Assembly (NCBI RefSeq): GCF_048128805.1
Contig: NC_135999.1
Location: 22,704,159-22,768,158 of the forward strand
DNA: 64,000 bases
Reading direction: 5' to 3'
DNA from: Centroberyx gerrardi
Lineage: Eukaryota; Chordata; Actinopteri; Beryciformes; Berycidae
The notes beneath the pieces were generated by a model, which saw nothing but the letters and a program-made list of their open reading frames with translations, had not been told where the DNA came from and ran no database searches. How positions within the stretch are numbered: the stretch's first letter is position 1; each line of letters opens with the position of its first letter. The position numbers were made by a program, and so were the translations under genes. Shown here one piece after another: positions 11,648 through 25,300 of the stretch.

Positions 11648-13730
11648 GGAACGCTCCGGAGAAACCTGAAGTCCCAGGCCAGCACCGGGCAGAGTAAACC
11701 CACCGCGGAGACACGGAGAGGGGTTTGTCTTCGGAGCAGACTTGGGTCTCTTCTGCAGTTGTTTGAGTTCGCTTACCTGAGTCAAAACGAATTGAATTGA
11801 ACTGAAAGTGTGAGCCGATCGTTGGTCGCCCGCCCGGCTGACTCAGAAGTATCTGATTAATTGAACGGCAGTCTGGCCCAGGTCTGTTTTGCAGCAGCGT
11901 CCTCTCCACCCTACAGACTAGGTAGAGGTCACCCTTCGACCACTAGCGCACGATCAGATGGTTTCTAGCTCAACTGGTCAACAGTAAAAAAATCAGGAGA
12001 ACCTGAATTTGTATATTAAGTGGTTAAGGGTCATTTGTACCTAGAGTTCCTTCTCATGCTCTCCATCAGACCTGGAGTCAAACAGTATATGCAAAATACT
12101 CCTTAGCCTTTGTTTTACCTGCCTGGTTTACTGCATCAGGACAATTCTGATGTGTCAGGTTGTCAGTCATTTAACTGTTTTTCAAATACTTTGCTTTCCA
12201 AACTATCTGACACTCATTTTGTCATTCTAAGTGGCAAACTGCAACCATCTGGCACGCAAGAAGGCTAAAAACAAACTATAAATACTATTTGCAAATACTG
12301 TTTGACCCTAAACCTCCCTTTCAGCACTGGTTTATTTATTTATGGTTTGTTGTACTGTATTTATACGTCAGCTGGATCTGAGTTTTGGTAGGTCTTGGAT
12401 GTCATTATGACTACATGTAGCATGACTACATTCCTCCACTTTAAAAACTGGCAAACTGAACAGTATTACTGAGAATGACAAATATATTTGAATCGCATGG
12501 TCATGTATGAGTAATACACTTCCTGAACGGTTTTCTTTCTTTGTCTAACAGTTGTTGCATATCTAATGAAATGTCATTAAATTATTAATCACTCGATTGC
12601 AGGCTGTTTAAAGCTACTGAAGACTTTTTTAAAAATACTATTACACCATGAAGTGGATACTAGATTCATATTGGTACCACTGAGAGCTCAGCAACAAGAT
12701 ATTGTAAGTGACAGCACAGAGAAACTAAAGGGTTAAGTGTTAATAACTGTGCGGTAGATGTGTAGGTCTTTATTAACACCGGTGATGTTTTTATCTTGAA
12801 AATGGTTGCTTTTAAAATCACAATATGTTATGACACTGACGGGAGTTTTTCTTTCAGTAACAGAAGTATTTGCAACCCTTTCAATGTATGAATGATTGTT
12901 GGGGCCCAAACCATAATGCAATATTGTGACAAAGAAAACGGTAGGGTTGTAGATGTTGCCCTGCCATCACATGGCTGAATTACACAACATAAAATTGTAA
13001 TTTGGTTCCTTATTTTTTAACGGCAAAAGATCGCAAAGAGTAGCAGAACAGACCAGGTGAAGTGAGAAAAGGAGATGGAGGAAGAGGATTGAGAGGAAGG
13101 AAGGCAGACATGCTTTCCCCTTTAACTGTAAGAAGAAAAGCTGTAATGAGGCCTTGAGTGCTATTGATCCGCACCCACCGGCCTGGAAGAATCTGTCTGG
13201 GTATTAGCAGCAAAATGCGCTGATGTCAACATCGTACTCCAGAGTGGGAGGGAGTATCCTGAAAGGCCCGAGCTGCCTTTGTTAACATTAGGATATAAGA
13301 AGGTGAAAAAAATGAGACGAGGGCCGAAGGAGATGAATGTGATCTGAACATGGAAGTTACAGGGGAGTTTCTAACTTGAATTAGGAATATGTAATTTATC
13401 CACAATGAATAGATATATCTAGTGATTTGATGTCTGAAAAGCAGTAATCAAAATGTTTATACATCAAGAGTGACTTTCTGGTGCTGTTGCAAAAGGGAAG
13501 AATTGTGAATATTAAGGAAGGCTGCAAATAACACTGTATCCTGTAATTTATGCAAGTTATTTTGATATTTTTAATGGTTGTACAGTAATATACTCCTATT
13601 CCCTTGATCAATGTGTTTCTGGCATGCTCAATATGCCCTACCTACACACATCCTCTGAAAACAACTGCCTTGTGTGTAACGCCCTGTACATTTTGACTAG
13701 GTTGCCTTTTAATGTTTTTGTTTTAATAAA
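11648..13730 (+). other. scoc: scoc 3' untranslated region
   Basis: The 2.1 kb after the scoc stop has no coding potential and ends at a canonical AATAAA (13725-13730). It is plausibly one long 3' UTR; an earlier poly(A) site cannot be excluded. Confidence 0.6.
13725..13730 (+). terminator. scoc: Probable scoc polyadenylation signal
   Basis: AATAAA follows T-rich sequence and precedes a GT/T-rich segment (TCTGGGTCTGTTGTG), the usual arrangement for cleavage and polyadenylation. It is 2.08 kb after the stop codon. Confidence 0.6.
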
Positions 13731-13904
13731 AACTTAAGCTCACTCCTTTCTCTGGGTCTGTTGTGAACCTACACAATCCTACGTCATCTGTCAAGGGTGA
13801 CACCGGGCGAGAGAGAGAACACGTCAAGAATGTCATAAGCACCTTGATATAGAGAAGATTCATGACAAAATGAGAAGAAACTTGCCACATCTTTCAGGGT
13901 TGGG

Positions 13905-14660
13905 GCCATTCATTTATTGAATTGAGAATGCACAGTAAATTCTTACTCAGTTCCTGGAGTTGGAATTGGAATTGCACCGAGCTCTAAGGAAACAGAATTG
14001 GAATTGAATAGGCCCTTTTCACGTTCTGTTTCTCAACGCTTCTGCATTGAGAAACCGGTGCATTACAACCCCTTTTGCCAGCTATGGGCTTCACTAAATC
14101 ACTCCACAACCTGCCCAAAATTTTTAATTTGTTACATTACGTATCTAGTGCTAGTAACCATTACAATTTCGTTGTTTTTGTTGGATTGGTTTGTCAATAA
14201 GTCGCAAAAAGACACTTAACACAGGAAGTTGTAATGCACTGGTTTAGCTGTTACCATGATGATGTGAAAAGGGCCCATTGAAATCACAGGAAACAGAATT
14301 GAATGAAATTCCATTTCTAAGAGTTTGTCTTGACTCGCTAAACATTATAAATCAAACATTATGAATCAAATAATAGACAGTTAAACAAATCAAATACATT
14401 AAATCATAATGTATGTATTATGATTACATGTTATGGATCAAATTCCACCTGAAAGGTTCCTTTAACATGTTACGATATTCAGTATTGATAATATATAACA
14501 CTATGTGTAACCTCTGATATGTAGTTAGAAAAAAACAAAAACAAAAATGGAATTTTGGAATGGAATTTCCTGAAATTCAAATTCTGCTTCCTGTAGGTTT
14601 TTTCAGATTCCAATTGAATAGGAATTGATGAGTTCATTCATGAATTGACCCAGACCCTGA
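13905..14660. repeat. AATTGG-rich repeat with a foldback insertion between scoc and clgn
   Basis: The block repeats GGAATTG/CAATTCC motifs at both ends, about 13,960-14,010 and 14,560-14,630, in partly inverted orientation. It looks like an old transposon remnant. A second element interrupts it: GGCCCTTTTCAC at 14011-14022 is mirrored by GTGAAAAGGGCCC at 14264-14276. Inside these, a GTGCATTACAAC / GTTGTAATGCAC pair gives further inverted symmetry. The sequence flanking both sides of the insertion contains ATTGAA. Confidence 0.55.
14011..14276. mobile_element. Small foldback or MITE-like element (about 266 bp)
   Basis: The terminal inverted repeats share 12 bases (GGCCCTTTTCAC), with a second inner inverted pair. 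It has no coding capacity. The family is unknown to me. The possible target duplication (ATTGAA-like) is imperfect. Confidence 0.5.
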
Positions 14661-14713
14661 CATCTTTTCATCAGACATTTGACAAAGCTTGCAACCTTTT
14701 TGTATTAAATAGT

Positions 14714-14719
14714 TTTATT
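14714..14719 (-). terminator. clgn: Probable clgn polyadenylation signal
   Basis: AATAAA on the minus strand (TTTATT on plus) lies 1.6 kb beyond the clgn stop. It is about 1 kb from the scoc signal, as expected for convergent genes. Confidence 0.5.
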
Positions 14720-16332
14720 TCCAAGAGCAATGTACAATTTGCAAACATATGTAAACAGGGATATCTGCCATCGTTGGGCGAGAACATGAACTACAAAAGC
14801 TTGAGACAATAATATAAAACAAAAAGTAAGAAATTAGCATCAATGTCTTTCCCAGGCAACATTCTAGGATCAGACTTCCAGCTACTCTAGACATTCTGGG
14901 AAAGTCACTGCTGCGTGCCAACTGAATGAATGACCTCCCAACAGGTTCAACGTCCAGCTGTTTGAGGAAACCCACCTATTTATTCTGTTTTCTGACTGAC
15001 GACTGACTGTCAAGGTGTTTAAAAACTGCTGGATTTGTGCAGCAAGCTACTCGGTGCTGGCAAGTTCAGTGTTTAGATCATAAACAGTACATAAGTACAG
15101 CACTTCAAACAGACCTAGGCTCAAAGTAAGGAAATCAGTGGCATAACATAAGAAAACAACTGCCTCAAGTCACTCAAAAAAACTGCATCATAAATGTTTC
15201 TTTACTCTTTATACTGGCATAAAATGAACACAAATTTTAAAACAATAAATAGGGTTATCAGTGCTGATCCTCACTTTTGCAAATCGCTATAACTTAGTAA
15301 AAAATAAACACACACACACACACATAAAAGTAACTGATGCTTCCTGACTCCCTTTGATAAACTACCTAAAAACAGAACATCCATTTTCTTAAAAGAGGTA
15401 ATCTTTTGAACCTAAACTGAGGCGACTTATCATCTGAAACGTCCTGACACTGCGGTAACTTCTCAAAAGCAGTCTTTCCTCATCGCCTGGCATCCTCTCC
15501 TCCTGGCCCGTTCTTCAAACCCATTCAAGGAACAATTTCATAAAGAGGGAACTTCCGTCGAACTGTGTCCTCAAATGTGTTGTTCTTTCGAAAAGAGGAC
15601 AACGCGAGAAGTAATAAAAAATTAAAATCAAACTTTTGAGATGTAGCCCCTATGCTCTGCGGTGAGTGCTATGAACAAACAGCGTTGACAGCAGTACAGA
15701 TGCTCTCTGCTGTCTCACTCTGAGGAGCCAGACTGGTAGATCTTAAAATGCAAAACAGTGAACCCAAAGATCTATGATGAAATATATTCAGAAAAAGAAG
15801 ACTGGAAGCAGAGACGGTGGGTGGGGGGGTGGGGTGGGGGAGTGAACGGGGATGGGAGGTAGAGGAGGCGGGGCTTTTTTTTTTTTCTTTTTTAGGCTGA
15901 GAGGCATTTTGACAGTAATGGCTTAGAAAGGGGGAGGAAGGATGGAAAGCATGGAAGCTCAGGAATGAAGAGGGGGGGGAAAAAGCTAAATGCACAAACT
16001 CTCCTGGGAATATATTTGATAGCTGAATGAGCGGACAGGATGGCGAAGACGAGGAGAGGGAAAAGAGATGACACGGGATGTCGTTGAAAAGCCAGCAGAC
16101 CTTGGATGAGCGTAGCTGAGGGATGGAGGAGAGGTGGAGGAGGAGGAGGAGGAGGAGGAGGTGGAGGTAGCAGCCAGGGTGATTTGCAGGCTACCAGTTG
16201 GCTGGAGGAAGTGCATGCTGTTCAAACATGGAGGAGGGGAAGGAGCAGAGACGGCCCCTTCCGCCTCCTCCCCATCGGGGCATGCTGGGAGGAGAGGGGA
16301 GAAAGGAGACAGTAGGCATGTGGCTCACATCT
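14720..16332 (-). other. clgn: Probable clgn 3' untranslated region
   Basis: I find no coding exon or mobile element here. It includes a purine/GGA-rich simple sequence at about 15,800-16,170 with a pure GGA run near 16,133-16,163. It is read as 3' UTR only because it lies between the calmegin stop codon and a minus-strand AATAAA. Confidence 0.5.
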
Positions 16333-19300
16333 TCAGTCTTTCCGTACCCTCCTCTTTCTCACAGCTTGTTTTTGGCTCTCTCCGCTGGTGTCTCCTCCCT
16401 CCTTCGGCTGGATGCCGGAATGAAAGTGATTGAGTGAAAGAAAGAAGAACAAGAGAAAGAAGAATTTAAGGGACGGGACATTGAAGACATCACTCTGCCA
16501 TTTGCCACCATGACCAAAATGCTTAGCAAGGTTTAAATGTAGGGTTACCCCCAGTTTGGTTAAATGAGACTCAAACAGTTCTTTAAGTTATTAGCACCAG
16601 GATAGCATAAAACAAGCATGTAATTTGTGATAAACTGTGACTTATTTGGTTCTGTGAAACTAAACAAAAACAACTTATTTGCCAAACCTGGGATTAGACC
16701 CCAGGAGCCCTGCATGAAAGTCTGCTGCCCTACCAAATGAGCTAAAGCAGCAGTGTGGCCGCCTGAGAATATTATAGGTCTTGTATCCCTGTATCCTGCA
16801 GCTTTGCACAGTGGGGGTTTCTTTTTTGTTTTTGAAATTTAGAATTTTGAACCCGACTCTACCCACCGACCGACAGAGTGACTCATACCAGCTGCTGGTC
16901 GCAGCTAAAAATACTGCACAACCCCACTAACTTCAGTCTGAATGGTCTACTCAATACGCATAATGAACTAAATGTGCGTCAATGTGAAATTAAAAGGTTC
17001 AACTCATATAAATAGTAAATTATCAGACTTGAAGAGCACCATGAGGACGGCCGGTATGCGCCGCAACCCGTCGGTGCAACTTTTAATCTGTGATGTCATG
17101 CATTAGCCACTAAAATATAGGCTTTTAAACTTTATTTAAATTTGTTTCTCTTTATTGATATAAACAGTGAAATATGTGTACATGCATATTTTGAATAAGC
17201 TTTGGCCCTAGATTTCCACCTATTTAAGCAGTATAAAAATAGCCGCTTTACACTAGTTCTAGGAAGCATACCAATAGTTTATGATCCAGTTTGGATCTAT
17301 GAAGTATTGCATCACATTCATTTTGTTATGTTTGTTATGTTATGTTATTGTGGCTGCTGGAGCGAGGAAGAGAAACAGAAAATGTGTCAGATAAGAACCT
17401 TAGGTAATCCCATGAACCCTGACAGACACACACACAGTGTTCACGGTGTAAGCTTAATGACCTGAATTGAAACAGTATTTAAATGCACTAGGAGGGGGCA
17501 TTTTTACATTTTTAAATTACAACACAAGTCTTTTCACTCAAGAAAAAACAAATAATACCAGGTTGTCCTGCGTTCCCAACAGCAGTAGCATCAGACACTC
17601 AGATGGGGAAGCACAGGCAGGGACAAACCAGAACACCCTGAGGCCAGCTTTGTGAAATGTCAGGTGTGTTTACGCTACCTTCTGTGCTGGCTCTAAATAG
17701 ATTTTAAAATCAACTTGAGCATAATTTCTGTCCCTGCGTGTGCTTCCCCATTCGAGTGTCTTGCACTAGGCTACATTTTAAAGATCCCCTATTATAGGAG
17801 TTCAAATTTCTATTTTCTATTCATATACATATCAAAGATGTTTAATGAAGACATTGAAAAACCAGAAGATTTTTACATTCTATTTTGTTTGTAAGTGGTT
17901 TTATTTTCAGAATACCCTGGTTGTTTAGCATTACAATACCTAGATTTATGCAAGATTTAATTTTGAGAGCAGCTGACCTCACTCCCCTAAGGAAGTTTAA
18001 GAGAATGTGGATGGGAAATCCTAGGATCCTGGTTCCAGGTATTAATTCCCAGCTATCTACTGACACCAGCACATGTTGCTGGGCACATAGGAATTATTCA
18101 AAGCGAAACACCAACCTCATCTTCTGATGTTCTCTCATGAGCTCTGCTTTCATCTTCTCCTTCCTCCTCCTCCTCCTCCTCCTCCTCTTCTTCTTCTTCA
18201 TCATCATCCCCCTCTAGATTGTCTCCTCCCGCTTCTGCACCGTCGTCCTCCTCCTCCTCGTCTTTTTCTGTCTCTTCTAAGAGAGAGAGGCAGTGAGGAT
18301 GAGAAAATTTGATCAGAACAATGTAACACTAAAAGTCTTAACTCCCATTTGCATTTCAAGGGAGTATTTTTTTCTGGTCAAATACAGCGTATAGAAAGGG
18401 TTGATGGAGAGCGTGTCCTGTGTTTGCCCTTCTAACCTGCAGCTGGTGCACTTTCAGTAGCTGAGGCCTCAGCTGCCTTCTCTTCCTCCTCTGCCGCCGC
18501 TGCCTCCTCCTCCTCTTCCTCTTCTTCCTCCTCCTCCTCCACATCAGCCCGGGGCAGATCCACCTTCTTGTACGCGTAGTCGTCGTCAGATTTCTGGGAC
18601 AGCAACAGGAGATGGGATCACAGCCAGGCAGATTAAATGTCAAAGAATCAGTTTTGTTGCAGTTGTTGCAGGAGAAATAAAAAATCTTTTTGGTGTGCTT
18701 CTGTGTAAATCAGGATGTGATCTGAAAAGTACCTTTGGCCAGCAGAAGAGCACAGCCAGTCCTATGGGCAGGCCCACTGTCAGTATGTAGATCACCCAGA
18801 GCCACGGTCTCTCCTCTGCTGCCAACATCAGCTGGGCAAAAACCCCCGGCTGGTGGGATGGAGGGGTAAGAAGGAGAGAAGCGACCAGAGAGAAAGTGGA
18901 AACGGTGAGCATCAGCAATTTATTAGTCTGTATACTCCGTGTCTGAGTTTTAGTTTCTGTGCGAGTTTCTCTAGATCAATTGTAACCCCCAGAAACTGGC
19001 AGGCCAGTTGTCCACCATATTCCTGTGTAAGCTGATTAGGGTGTATTCCTGAGGTCTCTAGGGATGCAGCAATTAATCGATGTCACCATTTACTTTGCTT
19101 TAAAATGCCAAGGTTTTCTACCCGTAAGCATTTTAGAAGCTACAGTATCTTTCGCTACGGTTCTGTGCTCTTGAATGCAGCCTTACGTTCACACAAGATT
19201 GCATTTACCAAAAAGCACCTTAAATCAGCACTCTGGGAGCATTTGGGATTCCTCAAAAATGACCAGGGAGTTGTTGAAGACTGATATCCAACTGGAAAAC

Positions 19301-22300
19301 ATGCTGACGAAAAGTGTCTGCCAATGGGTCAAACCCATCTAACTTGCTAGATCAGATCGCCATCCATCCTTGCATGATCAAGTCAAGGTAATAAAAGAAA
19401 ACTGAAACGCGTTTAGCTTGGTAGCAAGTTGCTTAATGAAATGTAAAGTTGGTAATAGATGTTTAGAGTTAACATCAAAAAAGCAGGAACTGGAGTACTA
19501 CAGTGACCATCAATTACTTTGATTTTCCCATCCTTAATGTAAAAATAAAATCACCTCATAATAATCGTAAAACCGTGACTGACACCTCACACTACAATTG
19601 TACCATCAAAATCTCAAACCTTTGCATCCCAAGAGGTGACTGTATGGAGTAGGTAGGTATGTGCAAGAGTACAGCTATGAATTCTTGGCATCCTGACAAG
19701 GTATCACATTGCCCCCTTACATCCTAATGTGTCTAACTTCTTTACCTCGTTGGCACTGGCCACCAGTTTCTTCAGCCCCCAGCTGTCAGAGGCCCAGCGG
19801 TCAGCCACCTCCTTGTGAGAGGTGATGATGAAGTTGTCGAAGTAGATATCCGAGGTCATGGACCACAGCTCCAAGCCCAGGGCCTTGAATGGAGTCATCC
19901 TGAACGGCTGCAGGTCCTCAAAATAGTCGGGGTTGTCAATCTTACGGGGGCTCCAGACTCCCTGGGAGAAGAGAACAAATGTGGGGGCAACAATTAAGAG
20001 TGAGAGATTTAGGTTTATGCTCATTTTAGGTCTGGTAAAGGTATACTGACTTCATGTAAAGAGGACAGCAAGGAGTGAGGGGGAGTGAGGTATCCCAAGG
20101 TATTTTCGGGTGGCAGTTATTATTCAGGGTTTCTGCAGGTTTCAACAAGTTAAATTTAAGACTTTTTAAGACCTTTTTAAGACCATTATGAATGCAATTT
20201 AAGATCTATTTCACATCCATACTGGCAAAAAAAGTACGAAGGATATGAACATTTTTAACAATAAATAAATAAATAACAATAAATATTGGGGTAGCAGGAT
20301 GGACTAGTGGTTAAAGAGACCATCCTTAAACCAGATGATTTGTGCCCCATGTCAGCAAAAAACCAAAGTGTCCGTGAGCGAGTCAGTGAATCCCTAGCAG
20401 CTCACACACAGTTATTTATTATATTTATTGTTTATTGCATTATAGGATATTATAGATCCGTGTGTAGTCCAGAGCACCTCTGCTTTTAATGTTGGCGTAG
20501 ATCCAAACGCTGTCCGGAGGTTGCTTACCGGAGTTCCAGGAGTTGCATCTGGACTTTGATGCTCCCGATGTGAAACCAGAATATTGGGTGATGGCAGGCG
20601 TTTGCTGCTGGCTTTTTACGGCGGCTTTATGTTTTTCAGACTTCCCATGCGACTCTAATGCCTTTATACCCAACGTTCCTAATTTCAGCGTTTTCTTGCA
20701 CAAGGTGCAGCGGGCTTCAAATGTGTTTTCAACCGGCTTCAACCAAGCACTAAATTGGCTGTTCTCGAGCCAGATCTCGTTGAACTTGCACTTGCCCATT
20801 TTAGATGAAAGTAACGTTAGCCCACACACCACATCGCGACTCACTAGCTGGGTGTGCTCCGATAAATTCTGACCGGGCTGCACAGTTTGCATTAGTCGTT
20901 ATTGGTTCCATGTTGGTTTCGTTTTGTAGTTTTGTTACAGCATGATCAATATACATTTTTCCCAAAAACACATTTAAAAGCGAAACTGAAGTTAATGCAA
21001 CTTTATAAAAGTAATGTTAACTTCATAATCCAATCAATTTTTAAGATCTGTCAAAATCGTATTTAAGACATTTTAAGGCCTAAAATTCAGATTATTGGAT
21101 TTTAGACTTTTTAAGACTTTTTAAGGACCCGCGGAAACCCTGTTATTGCTCCAGCTCAGACACCTTGAGCCTCCAACAGAGGAGGTTGGGAGTCGAGCAC
21201 GTAGCACAGCGAGTGAACAGTCTTCTGTGTGAGCGCTATAGGGTCCACATGACCTTTCACGCTTTACACAAGGGACTGTCTGTAAATATAGGTGTATACA
21301 CTGTATAGCATAGAAAACATAGAAGATGATGGCATATGTCAAGGCTTTTTGGACTCATTTGGCTACAAAATACTTGGATTATGCTTCACATGCTGTTTAG
21401 GGAAATCTGATGGTCATTTTATTTCCTTTTTGGAACTCTAAGAGCCCCAGCGCCCCTTCACTTCAGTTGTTTGGGAGACGGCTGAGATGGAACTGCAGGG
21501 ATTAACTAGAGGCTTAGTGGGACACAAAACCACTAATGATTAATTTGTTATTGATTAATGTGGATTCATTTTTTAATTCATTTAAAAGACTTATTTACAA
21601 TAACAAAAACGTTTCAAAGTCGACATTTTGGATCATTACAAACAAATTACATTCAAGCCTATTTTAGATTGAGTATTATGGGTGCGGCTGAGAATTACCC
21701 AATTTCCCCACAGTGATAAATAAAGTTTCATCTTATCTTATTATGGCTATTTCTAGCTACATTTGCAGTACATTCCTGTGTACAGACCTATCCAACCACT
21801 GTAGCACACCTGAGGCTGCCAAAGAGCTGATGTTATTGTAGACAGGGAAACTCAAGGCAGCTGACTGACAATTTGCTCTGCAGGGAATGAAGCTACACTA
21901 CCATTATACACAGCTGTTTCATCGATGTAGCGGAGGACAGCAATTTGGCCGTTACACGGCAATAGCTGGCAATAACATGTCACATTAACTATAGCAAACT
22001 AGCTAGCAAGTTAACCTGACAAAGTTAACACTGCAGCCGTGCCATCACAGGCATTAAGTTGCATTGCTCTGGAATATTTTTTATTTTCAGTTGATTGTGC
22101 ATGGCAGTTACTGCTGCAGTATGCAACTTTGCACACTGAACAAAACACCATGTTATTGGGTTTCTGTTTACAGTATATCCATAATTTGGATGCTCTAGGT
22201 TTGAGTTTTTTTTAACCATGTTTAAAATAAAATGCACCACCAACTGAAGGCAGCCGTCACCTGATAGCTGGGGTTGTCCACCAGAGGCGCCTTCCACTTG

Positions 22301-25300
22301 CCCTTGTACTGAGGATTGTTGATCATGGGGGGCTTCCACTCCCCACAGCCAGGGGCCGTCTCACAGGCAGGGTTAGGGATCTGTGGGGCCTCCCATTCGC
22401 CATCCATCTCCTCGTCCCTACACACAGAGGGGGTGACAAAGAGGGCAGCTGTGAGGTTGGATTATTCATTAGTAGAGATAACATATTTCAAGGGTTGCCA
22501 CTGGATTTCATGGCAGTTCCTTTGTGTGGTGTGTTTGTGAAAGTGTGCTTGTGTACGCATGCGCATGTTTACCAGTCATCGGGTTTCTCGGCACTAGGGT
22601 CAGCGACAAACTCTGGTTCCTCGTCCAGCCAGCCCTCTGGCTTCAATGCATCAGGGTCCTCGATCTTAGCGGGGGCCTCCTCATCCCTGGGACACACACA
22701 CACACAGCGCAAGTTAACGAGACCCAAGCTTCTGAGCTGCTACGTATAACATCAGGCAAGAGACTACAACACCACTGAAAATTAGATGTTTAAGCTTGGC
22801 GTATCAATGTTTGTTTTATTTAGACCATCTTCATAGAGGCCTTGACATTAAAACCTATCAAATCTGTCAAAGCCATTTGCAGGTGCTACCAGTCAGCTCA
22901 GAAAATACTCTAGCAACAAATAAAATAACTGTTGCCCTTGTGTGGTATCCTCCCAGAGTAGCATTATGAGTAGTATGACAGTATATATACAGTGCTGTGC
23001 AAAAGTCTTAGGCACATGTAAAAAATATCCATAAAGCGAAGATGCTTTCAAAAATAGTTTCTAAAGTTTCTAAATATAAATAAATGTACTAAAAAGAGCA
23101 GTCTACTGACACACTAATGCAGAAAACAAATAAATAAACATCTAAAATAAAATGTATATAAAAAATCGAAGGTGCATAAGACTATTGCACAGTACTGTAT
23201 ATATATATTTTTAGCCACAATTTGTTTTACACCTCATCTTTACTTGTGTACATCTTTTTCTGCCGACTAGTATGGGGTTGTACTCACCAGTCGTCAGGCT
23301 TGACAGCCTCAGGGTCAGGGATCTTGGCCCTCTCGTCCCAGTCCTCTGGCTTGGAGTCATTTGGGTCGTCTATGTCCTTGGCAGGGTTGACTGGAGGCAC
23401 GACATCATACAGCAGGTTGCCACGGCTCACGCTGGACTGGTCGATGAACATCTCATAGCTGTTGTCTGGGTTCAGGACTGACAAGGGGGAGAAACACAGC
23501 ATATGAGAATATTTGCAGAAAATTAGAAAGGCCTATAAAAAAGCAATAGGCATAAGAAAGCACAAAAGATATGAGCATGCATGTGAGGCTGAATAGGATT
23601 AATAAAGACACTTTCATATTTCATGAAGAAATTTGTCAATTTGTGTGTATCAATGGGTACAGTATAGCACCACCACTATCAGAGTTAAGAGTTATGCAAA
23701 AATATGCACTCATGGCAGTGTAAAGCTTTTTGGATGAAAGCATTCACCATTAGACACACACACATTCTCTCTTTCTTACCCAAAGTGTAGAGGTGAGTCT
23801 TCTTGTCGGTGTAGAACTTCTTGAGGTCCACGTCGGCCCTCTTGGCGTGCTTCTCCTCTAAGTCTTTGTTCAGAGGATTCTTGTGGCGGAAGATGAAGTG
23901 CAGCTTGTAGTCCTCGCCACACTTGTCGGGCCCAAACATGATGGTGTAGGCTGTGCGGTCTTGGAATTGCTCCTGTGGTGCAGAACAAACAAGAGTGTAA
24001 CGTGGAAAGTAAATCTTAAGTCTATCTAGTTTAAATACAGACAACCTTACCCATTTCACCACACATAGCGGTTCTATGTAGATAAAAGGATAGAGGATGG
24101 TATCAATGCTCGTAAGGTTAGGGATTCTAATTCCCACTGGTGCCACCAGTGCTAAAAAAAATGAATGTGCTCACTACAGAGTAAAGTGCTTTGGATAAAA
24201 GCGCCCACCAAATGGCCTAGATTCAATCATCTCTCATTATCACTGCAGTCAACGTGCCATTTCTATACACAATTAACATTTCACGGTGCACATTAAGACT
24301 TTGCACATCATACATGGAGTAAGAAATAATGACAATATGTACACAATGGGTGCCAGGGCCTTCTCCTATGCTGCACCCAAACTTTGGAACTCCCTTCCCC
24401 CTCACATCCGCATACTGGACTCCATTACAGAATTCAAAACTGCTCTTAAAACCCACCTTTTTAAACTAGCTTACTCACTTTAACTGCATCAACTGCATCC
24501 TATTTTATACTACAATATCAATTTTTAACTCATTGCTGAGCTATGCTCTGTTGCTTATTGCATGTCTTACTGTTGATTGTACTGATGTCTTATTACTGGT
24601 GCTTTGTTGTTTATTGTATGTTCTATTACTGATCTTATATGTTGTAAGGTGACCTTGAGTGCCATGAAAGGCGCCATTAAATAAAATGTATTATTATTAT
24701 TTATTATTATTATTATACCAACCAGATCCAGATTGTCAGTGTCAGAAAGCAGTTTGATGTACGCTCCACCACAGTCGATGCCATCCTGGAAATTCACCTC
24801 GTACCTAAAACGGAAACACTCAGATGAAGCAAGTCTCAGACAGTTTTTTCCCTTCATTTGTATTACCTGCATGATGCAAATTATAGACATTAAAGAAGTA
24901 TTTAAACATCCACTAGCCTCTGCGGCTGATGGAAAAAGCCCCACTTGCATGAACAAATGACGAGAGGTAGTGTGAGCATGTGAACTCACTGTATAACCAG
25001 GGGGTCATCCTCGAAGACGAAGGGTTTGTTCAGCGCTGCAGCGATGGCGTGGTGTTTGGCCCGGGACTTGAGCACTAGGCCCTGGTCTCCTGGAACCTTG
25101 TTCTCCTTCAGCTGCTCCACGGCCCACTTCCCTACAGGCCCAGTGAGTCAAGAGGGGGAAACGTCAACACACAAGAGAACACTAACAACCCATGTATTAC
25201 GCCTGTGGGAATCATACGTGAGAAAAATAGGTCTATGGTCCTATAAACCTATGACAAGTAAAGATAAGAACACCAAGGTGTGCCTCTGTACAAGGACATA

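Larger units (their letters stand above)
20125..21142 (-). mobile_element. hAT-type DNA transposon remnant carrying a BED zinc-finger ORF, in clgn intron 9
   Basis: Terminal inverted repeats are CAGGGTTTCTGCAGG at the left and, reading inward from the right, CAGGGTTTCCGCGGG. Eight-base flanks TTATTATT and TTATTGCT agree at 6 of 8 positions, as for hAT target duplications. Internal sequence near both ends is rich in TTTTTAAGAC repeats. A 150-codon minus-strand frame (20440-20892) has a CTLCKK...HGKSEKH pattern (C-x2-C...H-x4-H), typical of the BED finger at the N-terminus of hAT transposases. The catalytic RNase H-like part is absent, so the element is non-autonomous. A tRNA-derived SINE is nested at about 20,285-20,440. 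Confidence 0.75.

Noticed and set aside
16681-16752. A third functional tRNA gene
   Set aside because: The A and B boxes and T arm are visible, but the acceptor and anticodon stems do not pair, so it is listed as a tRNA-like remnant.
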